A DNA stretch of 35,394 bases from Oscillatoriales cyanobacterium (lineage in GTDB: Bacteria; Cyanobacteriota; Cyanobacteriia; Cyanobacteriales; Microcoleaceae). The notes under the pieces are model-generated. The model ran no database searches and had not been told where the DNA came from. It saw nothing but the letters and a program-made list of their open reading frames with translations. Position numbers and translations under genes: made by a program. The stretch is from NCBI GenBank assembly GCA_004294385.1, contig REAP01000024.1, positions 1-35,394 of the forward strand, in the 5' to 3' direction. Shown in pieces: positions 8,067 through 16,435 of this stretch (its first letter is position 1; each line of letters starts with the position of its first letter).

Positions 8067-8101
8067 TCTTTTTCCTCCACGTTAAAAACATTTTGAAGAG
8101 T

Positions 8102-8130
8102 TGAAAGGGTCTGGCATTGAGACCCTTTCA
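8102..8130 (-). terminator. 11-bp hairpin terminator after the CsbD gene
   Basis: TGAAAGGGTCT (8102-8112) and AGACCCTTTCA (8120-8130) pair perfectly around 7 bases. It lies 8 bases beyond the CsbD stop on the minus strand, and a T-rich stretch follows further down. Confidence 0.75.
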
Positions 8131-8137
8131 CCAAATG

Positions 8138-8326
8138 TTAGGCTTTGTCTATTACATCTTTGACGGCATCTTTTGCGTCTTGGACTGCGTGGCTCGTTTC
8201 AGCTTGTTTTTGTTTGGCTTTGCCTTGAGCTTTATCCTTGGGGTCGCCAGTTACATTGCCTAGAGTTTCTTGAGCTGCACCTTCGATGTTTTTGGCAGTT
8301 GCCTTTGCTCTATCTTCAATACTCAT
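8138..8326 (-). CDS. CsbD family stress protein
   Basis: 62 aa. The whole protein fits the CsbD-like family: MSIEDRAKATAKNIEGAAQE, then a GNVTGDPKDKAQGKAKQ core and a Lys/Ala/Asp-rich amphipathic tail. AAGGAGA lies just upstream of the ATG. Members are small, charged, probably disordered or helical bundle proteins induced by general stress in many bacteria; the molecular role is not established. It has its own terminator at 8102-8130. Confidence 0.93.
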   Translation of the reverse strand: MSIEDRAKATAKNIEGAAQETLGNVTGDPKDKAQGKAKQKQAETSHAVQDAKDAVKDVIDKA

Positions 8327-8425
8327 TGGTTTCTCCTTGTCTGTATTTAGTGTGACAACTTGTACTTAAATTAATAGTATTAGTTCGGCCTTTTATTTGC
8401 ACTCCCTCTGTAGGTAGAACAAGTC

Positions 8426-8460
8426 TATCGATTTTAGATTTTAGATTTTAGATTTTAGAT
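8426..8460. repeat. ATTTTAG heptamer repeat
   Basis: About four tandem copies of the 7-bp unit ATTTTAG. Similar TAGATTTTAG/AAATCTAA strings occur at 22431-22450, 32250-32280 and 33815-33830 beside gene ends or starts. Confidence 0.85.
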
Positions 8461-8520
8461 TAAAGAGTTGATGGAGGATTAATCGACTGAAAATGATTGT
8501 TCTAAACTCTAAAAATTAAA

Positions 8521-8557
8521 ATGGGCGTGGGCAAGATACTGTTTTGCCCACACCCAT
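8521..8557 (-). terminator. 14-bp hairpin after the 68-aa gene
   Basis: ATGGGCGTGGGCAA (8521-8534) pairs with TTGCCCACACCCAT (8544-8557), with one G-T pair. It lies 19 bases past the stop of the minus-strand gene ending at 8576. The flanking sequence is AT-rich. Confidence 0.7.
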
Positions 8558-8575
8558 TAGTTAAAAGCGGAAAAT

Positions 8576-8782
8576 TCAATCTATCTTGTGATGACATTCT
8601 TTATCTATTTTGTGCTGCATCTCTTCCTTCAACTGTTCCACAGCACGCATAGTGTCAGCGTTTCCTTGTTTCTGCTGACCGAGGGATTTTTCGGTTTGCT
8701 CTGCGAGTAATTCTTCTCTAGATTTTGGTAAACTAACTTTGTTACTGCTGACTGTGACGGTTGCGTTTTGTTCAAGATTCAT
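8576..8782 (-). CDS. Small charged protein, unknown function
   Basis: 68 aa. Gln/Glu/Lys-rich, with one probable helix (SREELLAEQTEKSLGQQKQG...MRAVEQLKEEMQHKID) and a C-terminal near-duplication HKIDKE/HHKID. No signal peptide, no membrane segment and no known motif. AAGGG lies 9 bases before the ATG and a hairpin follows the stop, which supports a real gene. Its place beside CsbD suggests a stress-related small protein, by context only. Confidence 0.65.
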   Translation of the reverse strand: MNLEQNATVTVSSNKVSLPKSREELLAEQTEKSLGQQKQGNADTMRAVEQLKEEMQHKIDKECHHKID

Positions 8783-9105
8783 TAGCTTTCACCCTTGGTT
8801 TGCAAAAAAAATATCTTAAATATGGCTACTTAAATGCTAACCATAGATAAATAGTAAGAGAAATAACGGGTATATCTATCTGTCTAAAGGGAGATTGGCG
8901 ACAAGGTTCGATAGTTTTGTACTAGGGATCGACATTTTACCGCCCAGAAGCGCAAAAACAAGCCAGTTCGACGTCAAGAGCGCACAGGAATTGCAAAGTT
9001 TTGTTGCGATCGGGTTCAACAATTAACAAAACAACAGTTAGCATCGGATCAACTCTCGCAAGATAGAACTAAAATTTAAGTTAGTAAAAAGCATCTAAAA
9101 ACCCT
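8783..9105. other. 323-bp gap upstream of the hybrid kinase
   Basis: No recognisable gene. A minus-to-plus divergent promoter must lie here. The frame of the 9106 start is closed by TAG TAA at 9085-9090, only five codons upstream, so no signal peptide can be added in frame. A short frame around 8863-9026 is open without a start codon and reads FDSFVLGIDILPP; I could not assign it. Confidence 0.5.
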
Positions 9106-12012
9106 ATGCGAGCAAGGAGCAGTAACCCCCTCGAACCAGCAGCCCCGGCTTGCGAGCCGATAAAAATAGGCGTGTTGCACTCGCTGACAGGCACGATGTC
9201 TGTCAGTGGTGTTTCAGTTAAAGATGCGACGCTGTTAGCTGTTGAGGAAATCAATGCTAGCGGAGGAGTCCTCGGACACACTCTGGAAGCAGTTATCGAA
9301 GATGGGGCAAGTGATTTACAGACTTTTGCTCAAAAAGCTAAGAAATTGCTCCTAGAAGAACGGGTGGCGGTGGTATTTGGATGCTGGACTTCGGCCAGTC
9401 GCAAAGCGGTGCTTCCAGTGTTCGAGAATCTGAATGGGCTGTTGTTTTATCCGGTGCAGTACGAAGGGCTGGAACAGTCTCGGCATATTTTCTACACTGG
9501 TGCTACTCCCAACCAACAGATTGTACCTGGGGTGGATTACTTGCTGGCATTGTCGAAGCGGAAAATTTTTCTGCTGGGTTCGGATTATATTTTTCCCCGG
9601 ACGGCTAATCAGATTGTGAAAGCTCAACTGGCGGCATTCTCTGGGGTGTTGGCGGGGGAAGTTTATCTGCCGCTGGGTTCGAGGGACGTTGATGAGGCGA
9701 TCGCGCATATTGTAGCAGTTCAACCGGATGCAATTCTGAATACTCTCAATGGCGATAGTAATGTGGCTTTTTTCCAAAAGCTGCGGGAAGCTGGCTTGAC
9801 GGCTGATAAATTGCCGGTGATGTCGGTCAGTTTGGCAGAAGAAGAGGTGCGGGCGATCGGACCTGAAAATATTGCGGGACATTTGGTGGTTTGGAACTAT
9901 TTCCAAACGGTGGATACACCAGAAAATCAGAAATTTGTCAAGGCTTACAAAGAGAAATATGGGCAAGATAGAGTCACGGATGACCCGATTGAAGCTGCTT
10001 ATTTGAGTGTTTATCTGTGGAAAAAAGCAGTAGAAAAAGCGGGTTCAATAGATGTTGTGAAAGTTAGGAAAGCTGCTAAAGATATTGAGTTTACTGCACC
10101 TTCGGGCAAGGTAAAAATAGATGGCAAAACGCAGCATACCTGGAAGACTGTGCGAATTGGCAAGGTGAGATTGGACGGTCAAATTGAGGAGATTTGGAAT
10201 TCTGGGGAACTTGTGCGCCCTGATCCTTTTCTCAAGGGCTATCCTTGGGCGGCTGCACTGGTTCCCAGGCAGATATCGGTGGGAACTCGTGCTTCTTTGA
10301 TGGGGCTGTTTGCGATCTTGGTATTGATCGCTTGGATGGCGGTGGGGGTTGGGTGGATTGGTTCTGCACAGATGCAAAACTATTTGCTGGAAATAGAATC
10401 TGCTTCTGTGGCGGCGGGAGTTTCTGATGCAGCTATGGCGTTGCTAGTGCAGCAAAGTTTGGCGGTGGCGATTCGCACTCAGCGTTGGCTGGTAGGGGCT
10501 TTGGTTTTGAGTTCGATCGCCGGAATAGTTGCTTTGGTGTCGGTTTCGACACTGATTCGGAAAATCGGCTGGCTGCGGAAAACTGCGTCCATGATTGCCA
10601 GCGGGGATTTGACCGCTCGATCGCCTATTGTGTCTAATGATGCGATCGGCGTGCTGTCTTCTACTCTGAATACAATGGCACAGCAAATTAGCAGTTTGCT
10701 AAATGGTTTGGAAGTGCGTCGCCAGCAGCTAGAGGAACGCAGCCGCGAATTAGAAGTCGCTAAGGACGCTGCTGAAGCAGCCAACCGGGCAAAAAGCACA
10801 TTTTTAGCAAATATGACTCACGAGTTACGAACGCCTTTAAATGCGATTTTAGGCTATAGTGAACTGCTGCAAGAAGAGGCTCAAGAACTGGGCGAAGAAG
10901 ACTTTGTGATGGATTTGGCAAGCATTAATATGGCAGGCAAGCAGTTGCTAAGTATTATTAGTGACATTCTGGATATTTCTAAAATTGAGGCTGGGAAGAT
11001 GACTCTTTTCTTGGAGACTTTCCAGGTGTCAAAGTTGATTGAGGAGGTGGTAACTACTGTTAAGCCACTGGCTGCGAAAAATGGTAATACTCTCACCGTT
11101 AATTACGACAGCAATCTTGGCATGATGCGGGCTGATGCTACAAAAGTGCGGCAAGCGCTGTTGAATTTGGCTAGCAATGCTGCTAAGTTTACCGATCGCG
11201 GTAAAATTACGATTAGTGTTTGGCAGGAAGAAGATGCAGTTTGGCCGATCGACAATTCCGGCGAACAACTTAGTATTCAATCTAGCTTTAACCAAAAGTC
11301 GATCGTATTTCAAGTCACCGATACAGGCATTGGCATGACTGAGGATCAAATGTTGAATTTGTTCGGGGCTTTCTCCCAGGCGGACGACTCTACTACTCGC
11401 AAGTACGGCGGTACTGGTTTGGGGCTGATCATTAGCAAGAAGTTTTGCCAGATGATGGGCGGGGATATCACTGTTGAGAGTGAGTTTGAAAGCGGTTCTA
11501 CTTTTACAATTCGGTTGCCGGTTGTGATTAGAACCGAAAAGGAAGTTGCGCGCGATCGAGAACTCAAAAATCAGCCTTGTTTAAATTCGGAAATAGATGC
11601 AATAGAAGTAGAAAGCAAGCAAGAAGTGCGATCTATTTCCCTAGAACCCAATGCCATAGTGTTGGTGATTGACGACGATCAAGATACACGAGATTTAATG
11701 ACTCGCTGCTTGTCCAAAGAAGGATTTCGGGTGCATTCTTCGGCTAGTGGCGAAGGGGGACTTCGGTTGGCGAAGGAGTTGCGGCCAGATGCGATTACTC
11801 TGGATGTGATGATGCCGAGTATGGACGGCTGGACGGTACTTTCAGCTTTGAAAGCCGACCCTGATTTGGCTGATATTCCGGTGATTATGATGACTTTTTT
11901 GGACGACAAAAATCAGGGTTTGGAGTTGGGGGCTGCGGAGTATTTGAGGAAGCCTTTTGATTATAAGGGCTTTGTTGCTTTGTTGAATAAATATCAGCAA
12001 CCAGCAAGTTAA
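9106..12012 (+). CDS. Hybrid histidine kinase with UrtA-type urea/amide-binding sensor
   Basis: 968 aa. Residues about 18-385 are a complete periplasmic-binding domain of the UrtA/FmdD type: [66 protein letters not shown]. Then come TM helices at about 397-419 and 462-484, HAMP (about 485-535), a coiled linker, HisKA with H572 ([15 protein letters not shown]), an ATPase domain (N691, D739 TGIGM, GGTGLGL 769-775) and a receiver domain with D900, T930 and K949. Urea or short amides are the likely ligands by family. No signal peptide or N-terminal TM is present and in-frame stops close the upstream frame. With two later TM helices, the sensor as encoded would lie in the cytoplasm. No response regulator gene adjoins it. 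Confidence 0.93.
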   Translation: MRARSSNPLEPAAPACEPIKIGVLHSLTGTMSVSGVSVKDATLLAVEEINASGGVLGHTLEAVIEDGASDLQTFAQKAKKLLLEERVAVVFGCWTSASRKAVLPVFENLNGLLFYPVQYEGLEQSRHIFYTGATPNQQIVPGVDYLLALSKRKIFLLGSDYIFPRTANQIVKAQLAAFSGVLAGEVYLPLGSRDVDEAIAHIVAVQPDAILNTLNGDSNVAFFQKLREAGLTADKLPVMSVSLAEEEVRAIGPENIAGHLVVWNYFQTVDTPENQKFVKAYKEKYGQDRVTDDPIEAAYLSVYLWKKAVEKAGSIDVVKVRKAAKDIEFTAPSGKVKIDGKTQHTWKTVRIGKVRLDGQIEEIWNSGELVRPDPFLKGYPWAAALVPRQISVGTRASLMGLFAILVLIAWMAVGVGWIGSAQMQNYLLEIESASVAAGVSDAAMALLVQQSLAVAIRTQRWLVGALVLSSIAGIVALVSVSTLIRKIGWLRKTASMIASGDLTARSPIVSNDAIGVLSSTLNTMAQQISSLLNGLEVRRQQLEERSRELEVAKDAAEAANRAKSTFLANMTHELRTPLNAILGYSELLQEEAQELGEEDFVMDLASINMAGKQLLSIISDILDISKIEAGKMTLFLETFQVSKLIEEVVTTVKPLAAKNGNTLTVNYDSNLGMMRADATKVRQALLNLASNAAKFTDRGKITISVWQEEDAVWPIDNSGEQLSIQSSFNQKSIVFQVTDTGIGMTEDQMLNLFGAFSQADDSTTRKYGGTGLGLIISKKFCQMMGGDITVESEFESGSTFTIRLPVVIRTEKEVARDRELKNQPCLNSEIDAIEVESKQEVRSISLEPNAIVLVIDDDQDTRDLMTRCLSKEGFRVHSSASGEGGLRLAKELRPDAITLDVMMPSMDGWTVLSALKADPDLADIPVIMMTFLDDKNQGLELGAAEYLRKPFDYKGFVALLNKYQQPAS

Positions 12013-12020
12013 TTATTGGG

Positions 12021-12178
12021 CATTGGCCAAAGAGGGCATTGGCCAAAGAGGGCATGGGGCATGGGGCATGGGGCATGGGGCATTGGCCAAAGAGGGCATT
12101 GGCCAAAGAGGGCATGGGGCATGGGGCATGGGGCATGGGGCATTGGCCAAAGAGGGCATTGGCCAAAGAGGGCATTGG
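12021..12178. repeat. Nested minisatellite: 60-bp unit made of 16-mers and heptamers
   Basis: Each 60-bp unit is two copies of CATTGGCCAAAGAGGG followed by four CATGGGG heptamers. Unit 1 is 12021-12080, unit 2 is 12081-12140, and the third is partial (12141-12178). The copies are identical by eye. It starts 8 bases after the kinase stop. Confidence 0.95.
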
Positions 12179-12301
12179 TAATTGTGAGTAATATCATGTC
12201 CGGTTAATCAGTTATCATTTTAGTGCGAGCGTCTCGCTCGCACTAAACAATAAATATAAGCGATCGCTCGGACTTGATATTACTAGCAATTACCAATGCC
12301 C
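12170..12301. repeat. Palindromic MITE-like element with 33-bp terminal inverted repeats
   Basis: The outer arms 12170-12202 and 12269-12301 are inverse repeats with about three mismatches (GGGCATTGGTAATTG to the left, CAATTACCAATGCCC to the right). Inside is a perfect 13-bp hairpin, TTTAGTGCGAGCG/CGCTCGCACTAAA (12219-12247) with a TCT loop. It lies between the convergent kinase and RP-repeat genes and may terminate both. The outer ends merge into heptamer sequence on each side. Confidence 0.8.
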
Positions 12302-12339
12302 AATTCGCCATTCCCAATTCGCCATTCCCAAATGACTAC

Positions 12340-12813
12340 TTAATCTAAAAATCCCATCAAAGTCGAACTATCATCAATCTCATTGGAAGCAATTGGTCGA
12401 TTGCCACCCATTGTCGAGTAAACTTCGTCAATGTGAAGATTGCTGACAGCAACTGGCCGCGCACCGGACATACTGAACATTTCACTGACTTGCATGGTAC
12501 TAGCCCCGATCGGGCGTCTCCCCAGGGTAGCAACCACTTCAAAGGTGCTAGCTTCTACTGGGCGGTTGCCGACAATGCCGTAGGTTTCGCTGATATGTAG
12601 GGTGCTGGTGCCGATCGGGCGTTGTCCCGATATCGAGACAATATCGCTGATGATAAAATCATTTGGGCCCACAGGGCGTTTGGGCAAGCCAGCAGGGAGA
12701 TAGAGTTGAATTCCGGTTACTTTGGCATCACTGGCTACTGTCGCTTCGCTTTTGGAAGTTGCTTTACCACGACGGGCGATCGCACTGCCTTTATCTTTGG
12801 GAGTGACACTCAT
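12340..12813 (-). CDS. RP[VI]-repeat protein, unknown function
   Basis: 157 aa from the ATG at 12813, preceded by AGAAGGA. A basic, Ser/Lys/Ala-rich head (1-34) is followed by GIQLYLPAGLPK and six repeats beginning at R46, R65, R84, R100, R119 and R139. The repeat spacing is 19, 19, 16, 19 and 20 residues. The consensus is RP[VI]GxSTxxISExxSxxGx. The tail is acidic (DDSSTLMGFLD). No signal peptide, TM helix or cysteine. The regular short period with alternating hydrophobics suggests a beta-rich repeat fold. I do not recognise a named family. It is convergent with the hybrid kinase, with the palindromic element between. Confidence 0.85.
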   Translation of the reverse strand: MSVTPKDKGSAIARRGKATSKSEATVASDAKVTGIQLYLPAGLPKRPVGPNDFIISDIVSISGQRPIGTSTLHISETYGIVGNRPVEASTFEVVATLGRRPIGASTMQVSEMFSMSGARPVAVSNLHIDEVYSTMGGNRPIASNEIDDSSTLMGFLD

Positions 12814-13114
12814 AATTTTTTTCCTTCTGATTATTGGGTCTTGATTGTTGGGTTCGGAAAGCTCAGGACTGAGAAAGCTACGTTTCTGGGCTTTTTGCTT
12901 TCTATATTTGGTCAATATTAAAATATTACGATCAATTCTAACAATTTTATCAACTAAATTGCATAGTTATTGCATTTTTGTTAATATTTATTAGGACAGC
13001 GACCGCCAAGATAGTTAGAACATTTTTGAACGCTGAAAATATTGCTGTGACTGCATTTCCCTTCTTCCCGGTTCCTGAGCGAAGTCGAAGGGCCTTCTTC
13101 CTTCTTCCTTCTGC

Positions 13115-13120
13115 TATAAT
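13115..13120 (+). promoter_or_regulatory. Candidate -10 box of uvrB
   Basis: A consensus TATAAT ends 14 bases before the ATG, in CTGCTATAATAGC. No TTGACA-like -35 is evident at 17 bases, and use of this box would give a very short leader. Weak support. Confidence 0.35.
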
Positions 13121-13134
13121 AGCTATATTTTGAT

Positions 13135-15147
13135 ATGGTAACTGCGGCAGCATCTTTTCAATTGCAAGCGCCCTTTGAGCCTACAGGCGACCAACCGCTA
13201 GCGATCGCCCAACTGGTCAAAAGCATCCAAGCAGGCGATCGATTTCAAACCTTACTCGGTGCCACAGGTACGGGCAAAACCTTTTCGATTGCAGCAGTGA
13301 TTGAAAAAATCGGCAAGCCCACCTTAGTGCTCGCCCACAACAAAACCCTAGCAGCTCAACTGTGCAACGAACTGCGTAATTTTTTCCCCAACAATGCAGT
13401 CGAATATTTTGTCAGTTATTACGACTATTATCAACCGGAAGCATACATTGCCGTCAGCGATACTTACATTGAGAAAACGGCGGCAATTAATGAAGAAATT
13501 GATATGTTGCGACACTCAGCCACGCGATCGCTATTTGAACGCCGTGACGTAATTGTTGTAGCATCCATTAGCTGCATCTACGGTTTGGGAATGCCCGCCG
13601 AATACCTAAAAGCTGCTATCCCTTTGCGAGTAGGAATGGAAGTCGATCAGCGACAAATCTTGCGAGACTTAGTTAACGTCCAATACAGTCGCAACGATAT
13701 AGATTTAGGTAGAGGCAAATTTCGCGTCAAAGGCGATGTCGTGGAAATTGGCCCCGCCTACGAAGACAGAATTATTCGCGTTGAATTCTTCGGAGACGAA
13801 ATCGATGCCATTCGCTACATTGACCCAGTGACAGGTAAAATTATCCAAAGTATGGATGCTTTGAATATTTATCCAGCCCGCCACTTTGTCACGCCAAAAG
13901 AAAGATTAAACGAAGCTTGCACCGCAATTCAACAAGAACTAGAAGCACGACTGCAAGAATTAGAAGCAAATGGAAAAATATTAGAAGCACAACGACAAAA
14001 AGACCGTACAGGCTACGATTTAGAAATGCTCCGAGAAGTCGGTTACTGCAACGGAGTCGAGAATTATTCCCGCCATTTAGCAGGCAGAAATGCCGGGGAA
14101 CCGCCGGAATGTTTGATTGATTATTTCCCAAAAGATTGGATGTTGGTCATCGATGAATCCCACGTCACAGTACCGCAAATTCGGGGAATGTACAACGGCG
14201 ATCAAGCGCGTAAAAAAACATTGATCGAACATGGTTTTCGCTTGCCGAGTGCGGCGGACAATCGCCCTTTGAAGGCAGAGGAATTTTGGGAAAAAGCGAA
14301 TCAGTGCATTTTTGTGTCTGCAACGCCTGGGGATTGGGAAATTGAGATTTCGGGCGGCAGAGTTGCCGAACAGGTAATCCGACCGACGGCAGTGGTCGAT
14401 CCGATGATATTTGTGCGTCCGACGGCTGGACAAATTGATGATTTGTTGGGTGAAATCAATCAGAGAGTCAGTTTGAATGAGCGGGTTTTGGTGACGACTC
14501 TGACGAAGCGGATGGCGGAAGATTTAACCGAATATTTGCAGGAAAGGGCGATTCGAGTTCGGTATTTGCACTCGGAAATTCAGTCGATTCAACGCATTGA
14601 AATTATCCAAGATTTGCAGGATGGCAAGTTTGATGTATTGATTGGGGTGAATTTGTTGCGGGAAGGTTTGGATTTGCCGGAGGTGTCTCTGGTGGTGATT
14701 TTGGATGCGGATAAGGAGGGGTTTTTGCGATCGGGACGTTCTTTAATTCAAACGATTGGGAGGGCGGCGCGGCATATTCGGGGACAGGCGATTTTGTATG
14801 CGGATAATTTGACGGATAGTATGGTTAAGGCGATCGATGAAACCGATCGCCGTCGGGGAATCCAGTTGGCGTATAATAAGATGCACGGGATTACGCCGCA
14901 GCCGATCGCGAAAAAGCGATCGAGTAATGCAATTCTGGCATTTTTAGACGTGTCGCGGAAGCTGAATTCTCAGCAGTTGGAGGAGGTTTACGAACAGGTG
15001 AATGATTTATCTTTGGATGAGATTCCTGAGTTGATTGGGCGCTTGGAAACGCAGATGAAGGAGGCGGCGAAGAAGTTGGAGTTTGAGGAGGCTGGTAAAT
15101 TGCGCGATCGAATTAAGCATTTGCGGGATAAGTTATTGGGACATTAG
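13135..15147 (+). CDS. uvrB: Excinuclease ABC subunit B
   Basis: 670 aa, the usual length. UvrB is the damage-verifying helicase of nucleotide excision repair, loaded by UvrA and cut-directing with UvrC. It has Walker A GATGTGKT (42-49), the beta-hairpin with [10 protein letters not shown], a DEAD-like VIDESH, helicase motifs ([34 protein letters not shown]) and a C-terminal UVR helix hairpin (about 628-664) that contacts UvrC. All key motifs are intact. The codon for Met is preceded by ATATTTTGAT without an obvious Shine-Dalgarno. It is monocistronic. Confidence 0.98.
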   Translation: MVTAAASFQLQAPFEPTGDQPLAIAQLVKSIQAGDRFQTLLGATGTGKTFSIAAVIEKIGKPTLVLAHNKTLAAQLCNELRNFFPNNAVEYFVSYYDYYQPEAYIAVSDTYIEKTAAINEEIDMLRHSATRSLFERRDVIVVASISCIYGLGMPAEYLKAAIPLRVGMEVDQRQILRDLVNVQYSRNDIDLGRGKFRVKGDVVEIGPAYEDRIIRVEFFGDEIDAIRYIDPVTGKIIQSMDALNIYPARHFVTPKERLNEACTAIQQELEARLQELEANGKILEAQRQKDRTGYDLEMLREVGYCNGVENYSRHLAGRNAGEPPECLIDYFPKDWMLVIDESHVTVPQIRGMYNGDQARKKTLIEHGFRLPSAADNRPLKAEEFWEKANQCIFVSATPGDWEIEISGGRVAEQVIRPTAVVDPMIFVRPTAGQIDDLLGEINQRVSLNERVLVTTLTKRMAEDLTEYLQERAIRVRYLHSEIQSIQRIEIIQDLQDGKFDVLIGVNLLREGLDLPEVSLVVILDADKEGFLRSGRSLIQTIGRAARHIRGQAILYADNLTDSMVKAIDETDRRRGIQLAYNKMHGITPQPIAKKRSSNAILAFLDVSRKLNSQQLEEVYEQVNDLSLDEIPELIGRLETQMKEAAKKLEFEEAGKLRDRIKHLRDKLLGH

Positions 15148-15165
15148 ACATCGACCATATTTACC

Positions 15166-15189
15166 GTGGAACAGGCATCTTGCCTGTTC
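15166..15189 (+). repeat. GTGGAACAGGC hairpin repeat
   Basis: Arms AACAGGCA/TGCCTGTT around TCT, 18 bases after the uvrB stop. It is the same family as at 1-98. A GGTTGAAACCGCGTCTAC repeat motif follows at about 15221-15238. Confidence 0.85.
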
Positions 15190-15282
15190 AAAATGGTCTT
15201 TTATCGAGATATTAAACCCGGCGGTTGAAACCGCGTCTACAAAAACAAAACCCGACGAGAGCGGGTTGAAGATTGGACAGCA

Positions 15283-15366
15283 ATGAGCAAATTTCAGTTA
15301 TTCGATGCAGTGAGTTTAACCGAACCCATCGCCCTCGCCGATCGCCCAAAACACCACCAAAACCAA
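15283..15366 (+). pseudogene. Possible N-terminal remnant of a DUF4926-like protein
   Basis: An ATG at 15283 begins MSKFQLFDAVSLTEPIAL, which resembles the opening strand of small DUF4926-like proteins (a [LF]xDxVxLTE pattern). After about 22 residues the similarity ends, where a TVVE-type continuation would be expected, and the frame then overlaps the opposite gene. It is probably a truncated copy. The assignment is from memory of the family pattern and is weak. Confidence 0.3.
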
Positions 15367-15894
15367 CTACTTGCTCAATACCGCAGCATCCGTACTGCTA
15401 GCAAAAGCCGGACTAATAAACTCCTCCTTCTCTTCCAACGTGATGAAACCCTTATCTACGGCTAGCTGCATCACTTCCTCAAGAAAACCTCTCAGCACAT
15501 CTAATACTTGAGCGCGATCGAACTCAAAAACCTTTTCCCAGCCAGAAGTTCCAAACTTGGTCAAAATACAGCTAATGCGATCGTCCGTGGGTACTAACTT
15601 GATAGTTAACGTACAACTTTCAGCAAAATCTATTTCTATTGGCTTACCTTGTGACAGTTTCCTAATTTGTTCTGGGAGATTATCGTCCAAAATCATACAG
15701 ATATCAGGATCTAAAAATACCTGTATTTTCTCATCACCGATTTCTATTGATACTCTACGATCGCATTCAAAACAGAAACGCCGGATAGCCATTTCAAAAT
15801 GAGTAAGTTCTCCCAATGGATCTTCGGGAGGATCGGCATAATTGTCTAAGAAACGTTCTCCTAATTGAAAATTAAATTTGTGACTATTATTCAT
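15367..15894 (-). CDS. Candidate immunity protein partner of the toxin-like ORF
   Basis: 175 aa, acidic and soluble, with no signal peptide or membrane segment. Features seen are FCFECDRRVSIEIGDEKIQVFLDPDICMILDD, a beta-strand-rich centre (TLTIKLVPTDDRISCILTKFG) and a C-terminal helical part (AQVLDVLRGFLEEVMQLAVDKGFI). No family is recognised. It lies 15 bases downstream of the toxin-like ORF on the same strand, which is the usual toxin-then-immunity order. The acidity fits an inhibitor of a basic nuclease. The immunity role is inferred from position only. Confidence 0.6.
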   Translation of the reverse strand: MNNSHKFNFQLGERFLDNYADPPEDPLGELTHFEMAIRRFCFECDRRVSIEIGDEKIQVFLDPDICMILDDNLPEQIRKLSQGKPIEIDFAESCTLTIKLVPTDDRISCILTKFGTSGWEKVFEFDRAQVLDVLRGFLEEVMQLAVDKGFITLEEKEEFISPAFASSTDAAVLSK

Positions 15895-15909
15895 GGCTGC
15901 TACTCCTAT

Positions 15910-16329
15910 TTAATTATGGAAAACTTGAACATTTACTACAGGATAACCATACTTCAGCGTACCATTAGAATTTCTTTTTATTTTCGCGCAAGTGACACTC
16001 TCGGTTATCTTTCCATCAGCATGGTAAACTCTACCGATGGGACGTTGAAAATCAATGATATATTTACCACAATATTTTGGTATCAATTGCTCGGCATTTA
16101 CCCAATCATCAGGATTTAACCACTGTCCTTGATCCTTGTTGGAACTTGTTGCTCTTCCCATAAGTTCATTTGGTTTAAGTTTGGGGCCGTGATGACGAGA
16201 AATATGATCATAGGCTTTTGTTGATTTAGGATTGTTCCATTGGGGTTCTGTTCCTTTACCTGTCCATTCACAACCGCTGCCAACTTCTTTGGTTGAATCT
16301 ATTATAAACTGTTCGACAATTTCTGCCAC
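15910..16329 (-). CDS. Orphan polymorphic-toxin C-terminal domain, putative RNase-like
   Basis: 139 aa from a GTG at 16329; there is no ATG. The order of motifs resembles toxin tips of contact-dependent or secreted polymorphic toxins: KAYDHISRHHGPKLKP with clustered histidines, GRATSSNKDQGQWLNPDDWV, FQRPIGRVYHADGKITESV and a closing GTLKYGYPVV. This suggests a small RNase of the BECR type, but no specific family is claimed. The frame is open 12 codons further upstream (YHICCPNQENRA) without a start codon, then meets a stop beside a repeat at about 16361-16430. It therefore looks like the cut-off end of a longer protein. Confidence 0.55.
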   Translation of the reverse strand: MAEIVEQFIIDSTKEVGSGCEWTGKGTEPQWNNPKSTKAYDHISRHHGPKLKPNELMGRATSSNKDQGQWLNPDDWVNAEQLIPKYCGKYIIDFQRPIGRVYHADGKITESVTCAKIKRNSNGTLKYGYPVVNVQVFHN

Positions 16330-16360
16330 TGCTCTATTTTCTTGATTGGGACAACATATA

Positions 16361-16430
16361 TGATATTAGAAAAGAGGTAAGTTGGGCGAAGTGAAACGTA
16401 GGTTTCGTTACCTCAACCCAACCTACTAAT
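16361..16430. repeat. Imperfect palindromic GTTGGG...CCCAAC repeat
   Basis: GTTGGGCGAAGTGAAAC and GTTTCGTTACCTCAACCCAAC flank a GTAG centre as an imperfect inverse repeat. It separates the toxin-like ORF from the aldo/keto reductase stop and marks where the toxin frame loses its upstream part. Confidence 0.7.
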
Positions 16431-16435
16431 TAGGA

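Noticed and set aside
9352..9966. 204-codon minus-strand ORF inside the kinase sensor
   Set aside because: Antisense shadow of a strongly conserved UrtA-type domain on the plus strand.
12016..12207. Reading frames on both strands of 60-66 codons (GHWPKRAWGMGHGAW type)
   Set aside because: Translation of the 60-bp minisatellite; no start signals and no similarity to expect.
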